A program made the translations under genes and the position numbers. A DNA stretch of 64,000 nt from Seriola aureovittata (Eukaryota; Chordata; Actinopteri; Carangiformes; Carangidae). This document shows, piece by piece, positions 1-10,355 of this stretch. How positions within the stretch are numbered: the first letter of the stretch is position 1; every line of letters starts with the position of its first letter. Location: positions 22,593,501 to 22,657,500 of the forward strand of contig NC_079382.1 of assembly GCF_021018895.1 (NCBI RefSeq). Direction: 5' to 3'. Under the pieces are notes generated by a model, which saw only the letters and a program-made list of their open reading frames with translations, was not told the origin of the DNA and searched no databases.

Positions 1-130
1 AGCCCCAGAGGAGCATAATAATGTATGGATAAGTATGATACTGTGTGACTGTGTCAGTTAAAGGCCGTTGCTTCTGGACTCATTTTTCACACCACAGCAC
101 CACCTGGGGTTAAAGACAAAGAAGTTCTTC

Positions 131-169
<39 letters not shown>

Positions 170-498
170 AGATCCTCAACAGAAGGTCACAAAGGTTCAT
201 GTTTCATTTGTAAATCTGTTTTTTTTTTTCATGATTCTCTCAAGCTGTCTGATAATGTGTCGTAAAACAAACAAGTTTTATAAGTAAGAGGGATTTAACT
301 TGTCGTGAGGAGGAGCTTGACCCTTAATGTCTCTGTCTATTTCCTATCAATGTGTCTATCAATGTGTCTATCTATGTGCAATAGTAAATAGTAAGTTGCA
401 GGAATACCTTTTAAAAAATGAAAATAATTACTTAAGAAACAACTGAAATGAGACATTTATCTTCCTGTCTCTCCTGCACAAGCTTCGCTTACTTTAAA
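1..498. other. Intergenic, AT-rich, no gene seen
   Basis: No ORF with family features. The only structure is a (GA)n microsatellite at about 136-166 and short ATCTATCAATGTGT-type repeats near 343-375. Confidence 0.6.
136..166. repeat. (GA)n microsatellite
   Basis: About 15 uninterrupted GA dinucleotides. Read as protein it gives a false Arg-Glu run. Confidence 0.95.
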
Positions 499-589
499 TT
501 AATACACATCTGAGTATTTGTAAATAAAAGTCTTTGTATATAATGTGTACATATTATGTATCTCATAATAATTGTACTTGTTAGAAGAA

Positions 590-909
590 GAGCAGAAAAT
601 TCTCAAATCCAGATGTGCAAAGGTTGTGACATCAAACCCAAGACCGGAGGCTGCAATCGCTGCCAAAGGTGTTTCAGGTCTGAATACTGACTGTTTGTCC
701 ATGTGACATTTCAGGTTCACATTTTAATTAATTTGATAAAAATAAATAAATAAATAAAAAAAATCTGTTTTCAATTTGTCATTATGGGGTACGGAATGAA
801 GACTGATGAAGTAAACAAAGTATTTAAACAATTTTAGCATAAAACTTAATAATAAAATAACAAAATGTGAAAAAGTGAAGGGGTCTGAATACTTTCTGAA
901 TGCACTGTA
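590..909 (-). mobile_element. Truncated Tc1/mariner-like transposon, one terminus
   Basis: Read on the minus strand from about 907, the sequence starts with the terminal inverted repeat typical of fish Tc1 elements (CAGTGCATTCAGAAAGTATT, then a CAGACCCCTT block and ACATTTTGTT), next to a TA dinucleotide at 908-909. Further in it keeps the recognisable CACCTTTGGCAGCGATTGCA stretch, then a degraded CTTGGGTTTGATG-type part. Only about 320 bp remain and no transposase reading frame is present. The far inverted repeat is missing, so this is an old, immobile, one-ended fossil. The similarity to the Tc1 family is recalled from knowledge of the consensus, not from a search. Confidence 0.8.
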
Positions 910-1229
910 TATAAATTATTATTATTTATTATTTATTACTATTATTTAAATGATTATTATTTAGTTTCACTGCCATTATTGTGAAAGGTGCGTTGCATCC
1001 TCATCATCATGTTATTTGCTAGATTAAAATGTATATAAATGCATTTTTAAAGAGATTCTGACTCCAACTCTGAAAAAAGAGAAGAAGAAATCCTCCAGAT
1101 TTTCACAAGCTGCTGTAATATATAAAATCTAAGGTGTAGTCATAATAAAACTTGGTAAATGTTTTTATTAATATTAATGGTACAGACACAGAACTTAGAA
1201 CCCAAATGTACATCTGGTTGCAGGTCTCT

Positions 1230-1412
1230 AAACTCTCCACCAGGGGGCAGTAAAGGACCAGGAATAAAGAATCCTAAACCAGGAAGTCTTCAGTGTGAGC
1301 TCTACTGAGCATGCTCAGATCCACAGACTGATGATCCTGCGTGTGTGTGACTGTAAATGTTTAACTGGTGTGTTTGTGGTCAGAGTTTAGTTCCTCAGGA
1401 GCCTCGTGCAGA
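1230..1412 (+). promoter_or_regulatory. Putative promoter and 5' UTR of the PPC-domain gene
   Basis: The segment just upstream of the ATG at 1413 contains a CTCF-like 14-mer (CCACCAGGGGGCAG, 1237-1250), an Ets-type AGGAAGT at 1281-1287 and a perfect 14-bp palindrome CTGAGCATGCTCAG at 1305-1318 that resembles an NRF1 half-palindrome. No TATA box was seen. The transcription start cannot be placed from sequence alone. Confidence 0.4.
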
Positions 1413-1415
1413 ATG
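1413..1415 (+). CDS. PPC gene, coding exon 1 (start codon only)
   Basis: The ATG is followed immediately by GTGAGT, a strong donor. Joined to 3788 it gives M-SSAGGG, in phase with the PPC reading frame. The alternative is a start inside the unspliced intron (ATG at 3668), which would put a poly-Thr/His CA-repeat leader on the protein and is less likely. Confidence 0.6.
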
Positions 1416-4400
1416 GTGAGTTTACACTTTTTTATTTTCACACAGAGCTCTCTGCTGCAGTAAAGACATGAAGAAGAAGAAGAAGAAGAAGAAGAAGAGC
1501 GTGTTTATGACAAAAGCAAACAGAGGAGAGAATAGGAAACAATAAAGTCTTCACTGAAGCTTCTTTGCTGCTGAGTACGAGTCAAACAGACATGAATTAG
1601 ACCTCGTTCAGCTTCAGTCTCTGCAGATCATTAATATAAACACAGTGTCACTGAGTTTAACTCTCTCAGCCCGAGCTGCCGCGGCAGAGCGAAGCTGCTG
1701 CGGCAGAGCGAAGCTGCCGCGGCAGAGCGAAGCTGCGGCAGAGCGAAGCTGCGGCGGCAGAGCGAAGCTGCGGCAGAGCGAAGCTGCGGCAGAGCGAAGC
1801 TGCGGCGGCAGAGCGAAGCTGCGGCAGAGCGAAGCTGCGGCGGCAGAGCGAAGCTGCTGCCTCTCGATCGTCCGAAAGGTTTTTGAGTTTCCCACCACGG
1901 TTAAACTTCTGTCACATCCATAACAATGGCGATTTCTCATTTTTAAACGGCAGTGAAATGTCACATTTATTCAAGTGCTGAACGGTTCTGACAGACTTTA
2001 AGTTTTTACACTTTTTACTACTTTTTCCATAAAATTTTAGAAGGAAATATTATATTTTTATTCCACTACTTTATATCATATAAGAACTTTCCATGTAAAA
2101 CACATATGATCTTAAAAGTATAATAATAATACACAAATGTTTCTGTAAAGATATTCAAATAATGTACAGTAAATGTGATTAAATATAACACAGTGAATAG
2201 TGACATTTTTCATAACAAACTTTTTTAATACTTTTAAGTCCATTTTTTTGTGGTTTGTAGTTTCACTGTAGTTTCAGTTTAAATGTTTAATATTTAAAAC
2301 TTTAATGTAATATATTTATATTCAGTTCAATTCAAGAAACTTTATTTGTCAATTTAAAGGGACAGAGTCGACATAAAAAAACACACACACACAAACAAAA
2401 ACACACAACCAGAGCAAGACAAACTTTACACATTAATAAAAACAATGACAAGAAAGATCATCAGTGTAAAAAAGAAACAACTTGAAATATTACGAGAGAA
2501 AATAAATAACTGCATATAAATAACTGACTGTAGATGTATGAGAGATAATCTGAGTCCAGTAATAAACTATGTTACATATGTGCATTATAGGAATCATAAT
2601 TTTACTCATTTTAATTTATTAAAACTTCTTTATAAATCTTCCACCTGTTTGTGATTGGCCGTCCGTCGCATCTGTCAGAGCACAAACTGAAAGTCTCTGT
2701 TTTTATAATGAATTCTTTTGGGAAATGTTCATAAAGATTTCAAACAACTTTCAACAAAGAAACTGGTTGAAAATCATAAAAACTGAATCAAATACGACGT
2801 TTAAATGACGAGACGCTGAGATTACGGAGAGTTCACGTGTCGGCTCATTAACGTTGAGTTAATACATGTAAAGTGATGTTTGCTCCTCCTCTCTGCTCTT
2901 TTTCAAACTGTGGATCAGTGTGAGCTTCATTAATGTTGGGTCACATGACACCCCCCCTCCCCCCCCTCCAGTAGGGTCAGAGGTCAGGCTTCTGTTTGGT
3001 TAAGCACAGTGATCCAGTTAAAGATCTGAATGGACCACACACACACACACAGACACACACACACAAACAAAAACACACAACCAGAGCAAGACAAACTTTA
3101 CACATTAATAAAAACAATGACAAGAAAGATCATCAGTGTAAAAAAGAAACAACTTGAAATATTACGAGAGAAAATAAATAACTGCATATAAATAACTGAC
3201 TGTAGATGTATGAGAGATAATCTGAGTCCAGTAATAAACTATGTTACATATGTGCATTATAGGAATCATAATTTTACTCATTTTAATTTATTAAAACTTC
3301 TTTATAAATCTTCCACCTGTTTGTGATTGGCCGTCCGTCGCATCTGTCAGAGCACAAACTGAAAGTCTCTGTTTTTATAATGAATTCTTTTGGGAAATGT
3401 TCATAAAGATTTCAAACAACTTTCAACAAAGAAACTGGTTGAAAATCATAAAAACTGAATCAAATACGACGTTTAAATGACGAGACGCTGAGATTACGGA
3501 GAGTTCACGTGTCGGCTCATTAACGTTGAGTTAATACATGTAAAGTGATGTTTGCTCCTCCTCTCTGCTCTTTTTCAAACTGTGGATCAGTGTGAGCTTC
3601 ATTAATGTTGGGTCACATGACACCCCCCCTCCCCCCCCTCCAGTAGGGTCAGAGGTCAGGCTTCTGTTTGGTTAAGCACAGTGATCCAGTTAAAGATCTG
3701 AATGGACCACACACACACACACAGACACACACACACACACACACTGGGACGGCACAAACTAACAAACTAAATCATATTTTTTCCCAGAGTTCAGCTGGAG
3801 GAGGATCGGCCCTGCAGGTCCACGCCGTGCGGTTCGGTCCGGGTCAGGAGCTGTTGGGATCTCTGCAGGCGTTCGTGGAGGAAAGGCGGCTGAGAGCGCC
3901 GTTCATCATCACCTGCGTGGGCAGCCTCACCAAGGCGACGCTCCGGCTCGCCAACGCCACAGCGACAAACACCAATGAGGTGCTGAGATGTTATGAAAGC
4001 GAGATGATTGTTCCTGGATCCGAGTTTAACAAAGTATAAATCTGCCAGAAACTCAAAATAATAGAAACATGCTTGAAATCTTTAAAATAATCCCTCAAAA
4101 TTTTATTATAGAAGCCACTGAAAGTCACAGAAAATATGAATAATTCAAAGTTATTCTATAGACATTCATAAGTGAAACACCCTCATTGTATTATTATTAC
4201 GTCAGCTCGTCATCATCAGCGTGATTGCCCCCTCAGGTGTTGCACCTCAGCGGGCGGTTTGAGATCGTCTCCCTGGTGGGCACGCTCAACCCGAACGCCC
4301 ACCTCCACATCTCCCTGTCGGACGGCGAGGGCCGGACGGTCGGCGGTCACGCTCTGGGGGATCTGGAGGTGTTCACCACAGCCGAGGTGGTCGTCGGTGA

Positions 4401-4497
4401 GGCGGTCGACCTGCAGTTCACCAGAGAGATGGACGTGCACACGGGTTTCCCCGAGCTCGTGGTTCGACCACGGTCACAGACGGACCAATCAGCCTGA
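1413..4497 (+). CDS. PPC/DUF296-domain protein, three exons, 151 residues
   Basis: The joined coding parts are 1413-1415, 3788-3979 and 4237-4497, with clean gt/ag borders and phase 0 at both introns; the stop is TGA. The protein is almost entirely one PPC (plants and prokaryotes conserved) domain, the DUF296 fold that forms trimers and is also the second domain of plant AT-hook (AHL) proteins. Visible family motifs: an N-terminal LGSLQAFVEERRLRAPFI helix region, VGSLTKATLRLAN, the core GRFEIVSLVGTL, and HISLSDGEGRTVGGHALGDL followed by a TGFPELVVRP end. No AT-hook, signal peptide or membrane segment is visible. Animal members are small single-domain proteins of unproven function, sometimes labelled GlmU-like in databases; nothing here supports that enzyme activity. 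A polyadenylation signal follows 70 bases after the stop. I am confident of the domain and of exons 2 and 3, less of the one-codon first exon. Confidence 0.82.
1470..1498. repeat. (GAA)n microsatellite
   Basis: About 9-10 AAG units in intron 1 of the PPC gene. Confidence 0.9.
1674..1857. repeat. GC-rich minisatellite, 16- and 19-bp units
   Basis: About ten tandem copies of CAGAGCGAAGCTGCGG, some with an extra CGG that makes 19 bp. It is a sharply GC-rich, CpG-containing block in an AT-rich intron. It is open in several frames on both strands only because the unit lacks stops; it is not treated as coding. Confidence 0.9.
2974..2986 (+). promoter_or_regulatory. DR1 nuclear-receptor-like site, copy 1
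   Basis: GGGTCA-G-AGGTCA is a direct repeat with one-base spacing, as bound by RXR, HNF4 or PPAR-type receptors. An identical copy lies at 3646-3658 because of the 672-bp duplication. Function is not shown. Confidence 0.35.
3646..3658 (+). promoter_or_regulatory. DR1 nuclear-receptor-like site, copy 2
   Basis: Second copy of the DR1 motif, 142 bp upstream of exon 2 of the PPC gene. Confidence 0.35.
3788..3979 (+). CDS. PPC gene, coding exon 2
   Basis: 64 codons between a TTTTTTCCCAG acceptor and a GAG|GTGCTG donor. It encodes the N-terminal half of the PPC domain (residues 2-65), ending in the conserved ANATATNTNE. Confidence 0.85.
4237..4497 (+). CDS. PPC gene, coding exon 3
   Basis: 86 codons plus TGA after a CCCCCTCAG acceptor. 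It carries the GRFEIVSLVGTL core, the GGHALGDL turn and the GFPELVVRP end. The reverse-strand ORF over this exon is a shadow. Confidence 0.88.
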   Translation: MLHLSGRFEIVSLVGTLNPNAHLHISLSDGEGRTVGGHALGDLEVFTTAEVVVGEAVDLQFTREMDVHTGFPELVVRPRSQTDQSA

Positions 4498-4566
4498 GTT
4501 CATTGACTGTAACAGAGTCTCAAGAAATAGTTACCATGAAGCTTAAATCAATATCGTCTGATTTAT

Positions 4567-4572
4567 AATAAA
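4567..4572 (+). terminator. Polyadenylation signal of the PPC gene
   Basis: AATAAA 70 bases after the TGA stop. Confidence 0.7.
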
Positions 4573-4981
4573 AGAAGGTCAATTTTCTTTTTTAAATGAC
4601 TGTATTATAGTAGTATATACAAACAAAAGAACAAACTGTCAAGGCAGCATCTGTAGCCTCACTCACATGTAGCAAGCTAACGTGTAGCGAGCTAACGTGT
4701 AGCGAGCTAACGATTTACTCCCCAAATATGAACTACAGGTTGCAATTTGTCAAAACCATATTTGACGACTTCACCAGCAGCATCAAACATGACGTCATGT
4801 ATCAACACGTCGAACACAAACCGTAAAAACTGTAGAAAATACAATCAAAATGCTGCGTTCACCTTGTGCCACAGTTTTGCCCAACAGCACTTTGAAGACA
4901 TTAGATGCTAAATGTCACCAAATTAACAAATAGTCGAGTGTGAACCGCTGGAAGAGGACGGATCACCAACGTATTTTCAAA

Positions 4982-5023
4982 ATGGCGGCTGATGAAGCTG
5001 CAGCTGTTGCAGTAGATCCAAAG
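4982..5023 (+). other. Orphan exon-like segment beginning ATGGCGGC
   Basis: 14 open codons (MAADEAAAVAVDPK) start in a good context (CAAAATGG) with a YY1-like AAAATGGCGGC, as in TATA-less housekeeping promoters, and end at AAG|GTGAAC, a usable donor. I could not find a convincing downstream partner. It could be a first exon, a relic, or chance. Confidence 0.25.
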
Positions 5024-5722
5024 GTGAACACTGCACCTTACAACTTTAAGTTTTACACGTCTACACAAGTGTTTATTTCACTAAGCACCGCTACAGTCTC
5101 ATCAGCTGCCTGCAGTATGTTGTATGTGGCTTTGGTACCATGCTAGCTAGCCAGCTAATAGTGTCACATTTTAATCAGGAAATGACACGTGCCGTGGCAA
5201 ACGTTTGATATTTACCTGCGTCTTCACTGTAGAAGGTTTTAGCATTAGATGTCTGGTCAGAGGCTTGACGAGTAGCTAGCGTTAGCTGTAGCTAGTTTCA
5301 GTCATGATACTGCGACGCTGTGTCAGCAGTATGATTCAACAGTCGTGTGAAGTGAACTGAGGCAAGTTTACGAAGTATATTTAACTCACTATTGATGAAG
5401 CCACATGGACAACGTAACTTTTCAGACACACAAAACACACACTTTATTACAGAGCTGCAACGTCATGTAACGTTATTTTATGTCGGACAACACTAAGTAA
5501 TAAGAGGATGAGTATAATCCAAGAGCTGTTTCACAACCCCACAAGTTCATCGCGACACATTAAAGTATCAGTGAACAACATCAATCAGGGTTCAGTGTTT
5601 ACGTTGTTTGAGAAACAATATTGTTACTGGTCGATAAAGTTTGTTCAAAATGTGCAGTATATCAATGTAAGTGGACAGTGTCGGTCCAGCTTTAAGAGCA
5701 GAACATCTTCAGCGCTCAGCCT

Positions 5723-5723
<1 letters not shown>

Positions 5724-5772
<49 letters not shown>
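5724..5772. repeat. (CA)n microsatellite
   Basis: More than 20 CA units with a CGCACA interruption at the end. Confidence 0.95.
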
Positions 5773-5776
<4 letters not shown>

Positions 5777-8700
5777 CAGCCAATAGGAGCGGCTCTGTGG
5801 GGGTGGCAGCTTTCTGCTAATTGATGTTAAACTGAGCTGCAGCCTTTCAGAGCCTCTGACCCCCCGGTTGTGACAAGACAAAGCAAGAACCCCTCCTATG
5901 GATTAACCATGACCTCGATGAAGAAAGGAGGTCCTCCGCTGCTGTGTGGCCGGGGGGTCAAAAGGAGGGGAGAGGGGAGTGGTCACAGCCTTTTAATGGA
6001 GTTTAATTGGACCTCCTGACTGACTGTTTCCAACCTGCTTTCTGCACGTCGCGCTGCACGTGTGGGAAACGTGTCAAAAGTCACGTTAACTTCAGGTAAT
6101 TCAAGGTGTGTTTCAGCACCATAATACAGACTGATTTAAAGATAAAGAGCTTTCAAGATTCACTTACTTGACCAATGTTTGTAGTCGTTCAGTTTTTGGT
6201 CCTGTGCACGTTTCCTTCACGTTTCGTGGTGCGTCACAACCTGGTACGATTGTTGGATTCATACAAAGATAAAGAGCAGAAGTCTCTCTTATTGATAACC
6301 TGACCTTTTAACCATTTACCATTTATTTTAGAATAGTCTGTCCAAAACTAACTCCTAATTGTGACTAACATCACTTTTAGAAACTCAGGAAGCTCTGAGA
6401 TGTGAGATTTCAGAGTGAGTGGATGAAAAGATCTTTTCAGAAGATTTAAATAGAAAACAAAAACAAGTTTGGCATCTTTTTGTATTAAAAAATGTCTCAT
6501 GTCTTGAATGTTGGATCTTCCTCCAAACTGAACTGCAGTTCTGCAAAATCTGCAAAGGAAAACGTGAAATCGATGTGCTTTTCGCTCAGCTACTGATCTG
6601 AGAGCGTGTTTCAAGATAAACACTTGCTGGGGTTGATTCCTCCAGTCAGTGTCACTGAGCCACTGATGACCACGACTAACCTCACATGATGTGGGGAAAA
6701 AAGATGGCAGTGTGACTGACGGTGTCTCTCGGCACAGCGGCCCTCTGCGGCGTCGGTGCTGCTGCCAGGAGGACGAGGCCACGGCGGTGCAGCCGGCCGC
6801 CACATTAAAGCAGAGCTACAAAGCGTCCCCGCTGCAGCTTTGTGCTTTTGTTTTGCTGCGTCGACGCAGCATGGTGGCCAAAAAAAGCGTTGGTGGTCTG
6901 CCCCAATGCCCCCTGGGAGGCAGATTTAGACATCCAACTAAAGCGGCTCAATCCTCGTTCCTGACAAATTAGAAGGCGACGCAGCCCAAAGCGGATGTTC
7001 TGGATTTGAAATGTAGCTTTTGATCTAAAGACCATTCTCAATTCTCACTCTTTTTTTCTTTCTGTAAATGGCAGATTTAATTAAAGTTTTCAGCGTGTTG
7101 TTTTTCTTGTGCTCACACACACTACACAGAGAGAATGTGTCGTCCTTGTTTGAAATGTGTGTGAATAACAAGTTTAGAAGTAATGTTTGTCTCGTATTAA
7201 TGTTTCACAGCAGTGTGTGCAGATGGCCTCCTGCTGTGAGGCACCAATTACATTTTACTGTGATGCTCTTGCTTGACAAAGAGTTGACTTTAATCTCTGC
7301 ACAGCTGTAGTGTTACACACCGCTGTGGAAACGTTCGCGCTGCACATCAGTGTGTCCCCGCTCTGATTTCTGAGCACAGACAAACATAAAAACAGAAATG
7401 TTTCCAGGTTTGTTTCAGTCGACCTTTTGAGAAAACAGGAGTTTTTATTGATGGTGAGGGGAATTAGAAATGGATCATTTCGACGTCAGGTGTTGAAGCT
7501 CCTCCACATTCAGTATAACCTGTAACAATCCTTCACAAATCAACAGTCACACCATCAGTCTCACGTATTTGTTTGGTGTTTAGTCTGAACAGACCTTTAA
7601 ACTTTTTACTTGACACTAAAATATCTGACAGGCTTTGTTTTTTAGATTTTTTTGCTTTTTTATCATTAAAATAATAATGTAAATGCTTCCATATCGTACT
7701 GCTGTATCTCCATTTCATTTTAAACACTATTGTAATAGAGAATCCAAGAATTCAGGGAGAGACTGATGATTTATTTTTCATTTAATTTCGTGTGAGGCTG
7801 CTGCAGCTGTTGCATTATGATCCTTATAAGATCCAGATTATTTGTTAATGATGCCCTTACACTGGCAGGTAACTCCCGGACCAGGGGAGTGGGGTGTAAT
7901 GCAACGGTAAACCTGGCAACAGGCGATCGCAGCACTTTAAACTTCTGTCCAACGACGTGGATCCACGCTCAGCCCTGAAAAAGGACGCAGCAGTTTGAAG
8001 TCTGGTTATGTAACACCCTTCAAGAGCGAAGGTGAACTCTGACCTTTGAGTCGTCTGCAGGAGGTGTTTTATTTGGGGGGTGGGGGGGGTTGTGTTGTTG
8101 TTTTAAAGCCATGAGCAGGTGTACAGGTGTTTCTGATAAAGTGCTCGTTTACAGCACAGTTTGGTAAATTGCTCTGACTGAACAGCAGAGTTGAAATATC
8201 TTCTTCTTCGTTGTATGTTTTTCTGAATTAATGAGATTATGTCTGCGATAATAATCTTGTATATTCAGAAACCAGTTGTATGAAAACATTTCTCTGAATC
8301 CTGAGATAATAACCTCATTAATTCAGAAAAACAAGTCAAGTGAATGCATTAGGCTTCCGCACTTTTCTGTCACGGACCCTTCACAGCTCCAGGTTGTCTG
8401 CTCAGGTGAACCTCCTCCTGCAGCAGCGTCTCAGAGAGGAAGACGAGGAGCAGGAAAGCTGGTGAGGAGGCTCGTGATTCTTCCGTGTAGTATCTGCTCT
8501 TTTTCTCATTAGTGACTTCTCCCCGTCGCCCTTTGTGCCTCTGGCCGTATTATGTGTTTGAGTAATGAGTCGTGTGAGCGGCGCAGGGACTCTGCTGTTG
8601 TTAAGCCGCCCCCTCTCCGCCTCACTTCTAACGAGACCAGTCCATGTCATTTGTAAGTCAGCTGCTAAACGGCCTCCTGTTCAGGGGAATCAAGACGAGC

Positions 8701-10341
8701 CGTGGCGGCGGTCACAGGCCTATGCACGTCCTCCGGCGCAGGGATGCGAGCGGCGGGCCCCCCCGGGGTGCTGCTGCCGCTGATCAGCCGGCTTTTATGT
8801 GGCAGCCAAAGATCTCCCAGGCTAATGACACAGAGCTCTGTTTGAATGTCGCAGCATGAGGCAAAGGGCCGGACGAATAATACACAGATCAAAAACATCA
8901 GAGGCAGCGCCGTCACTGCTGAGCGAAGTTGTCACAAGTTCAGGGAGTTTTTCTACCAACATTGTGCTGGCTTTAACAGTTTAAGACACAAAGAGACACT
9001 GAGGACAGTCAAAGACCCACATACAGACACCGTTCAGCTCGGTTTCCAACAACAATGAATCATCCAATTGAGAAACTTTGTCTTCAGAGGTGGAAGAAGA
9101 ACTCGGATCCTTCACTAAAGTAAGGGTCAGTACAACAGTGGAGAAAGTTCTCAGTTACAAGTATAAGTCCTGCAGGAAGTAAAGGTACTCAAGATGAAGA
9201 AGAATAGGGTTGTGTTTAACTGTGGGCTCAGATTTTCCGGTCTGATGAAAGAAATCCAGACAGAAAGAAGAAATTAAACAGGGAAAAAGGGAAATAAAAA
9301 AAGGTAGAAATTCTGTTAAATTCTCCAGAAAATGAAGAAAGCTTTTCCTGAAAACCTTTTACAGAGATACAGGATATTTACAAGACAGCTGTATTTATGT
9401 TGTGTTAAAAGAGCTGCTTTTAAGCTTTGCTATCATGACTTAGCTATGTTAGCTTAACGTTAGCATTAACAGCTGTTCACTCTCCAGTCTAGAAGAAACG
9501 TTGCAAGGTTCAACATCAAACTTCTTTCCTTTACTCTTCAACAGCTGTCTCCAGGGAAAGCAACCCTCTCATTTTGCTTCTATTTTCTACCACTTCTACT
9601 TAAGTTAGCATGCTAACCAGCTAGCTCTGACCCGTTCGGACTGCTGCATCACTTTCCGATACCGAGTCATTGTAGCATCCAGTCTGCCCTGAAGAAGCAG
9701 CTGCTCCAACGACGTATTATAACCTGTTGTCTTGTAAACACAGCAGTGGCTGAAGCTCTTGCCAAGACTGGTGAGTAAACAGCTGTTCATGCTAACGTTA
9801 GCTACGTAGCAATAGCTAAACCGACAAATGGCTCCTTTAAGACACATGAAATCTTTGCTCAGAGTGTGATTCTCACCAAAGTTCAGTATGTCCAAGACAT
9901 TGTATTATTAGACATCTCTGCAGTTAAATTCCTTGATGGGGGTCAGCTTGATAAAAGGTGTTAGCCGTGCGATGTTACATCACTGCAGCTAAATATAAGC
10001 TAATCATGTAAAGGTAGCTTATGAAAACATGCAGCTTAACAAATTACTTTGCCAGAATTTCTGAAATGTACTGAAAACAACTGCACACAGACACAACTAT
10101 AATCCCATTTTTTAAATACATTTTTCTGACTTTTAATTTGGCGTCTGCTGCCAGAATCTGAGATGTGAAAATAAACTAATAGATCAGAAGGCGTAAAATA
10201 ACTTCTGACGTTTGAGTGACACTTTAACGTGAAGAGCTGCTGATGGGAAAAACAACCCAGCACCAAATCCCTCTCACACAGCTCTGGATTTAGACTTTGG
10301 ACCCTTTAGGGACTCATCCAGCCTGATGCTGCAGCATTTCA

Positions 10342-10355
10342 CCACCAGGGGGCAG
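10342..10355 (+). promoter_or_regulatory. CTCF-like motif
   Basis: CCACCAGGGGGCAG, identical over 14 bases to 1237-1250 and in the same orientation. It matches the core consensus of the insulator protein CTCF. Binding is not shown, and some fish repeats also carry this string. Confidence 0.4.

Larger units (their letters stand above)
2381..3724. repeat. Perfect tandem direct duplication, period 672 bp
   Basis: Copy 1 is about 2381-3052 and copy 2 about 3053-3724. Line-by-line reading shows no difference between the copies (for example ACACACAACC at 2401 and 3073; TAAGCACAGT at 3001 and 3673). Both junctions lie in CA repeats, which fits unequal exchange or slippage at the microsatellite. Copy 2 ends about 60 bp before exon 2 of the PPC gene. 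Confidence 0.95.
4573..8560. other. Intergenic, no recognised gene
   Basis: Contains a short exon-like ATG segment (4982-5023), GCTAGC/GTTAGC-rich repeat-like DNA (4670-5320), a (CA)n tract at 5724-5772, and two GC-richer island-like segments (about 5800-6060 and 6620-6990). One more exon-like stretch (8406-8461) has an acceptor, a donor and an acidic open frame. No product could be named. Confidence 0.5.

Noticed and set aside
1614..1964. Open frames of about 92-116 codons on both strands over the GC minisatellite
   Set aside because: They exist because the 16/19-bp unit lacks stop codons; the peptides are pure repeats with no family match.
3668..4039. 123-codon frame starting in intron 1 of the PPC gene
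   Set aside because: It reads through CA repeats and past the exon 2 donor; the spliced ATG at 1413 fits better.
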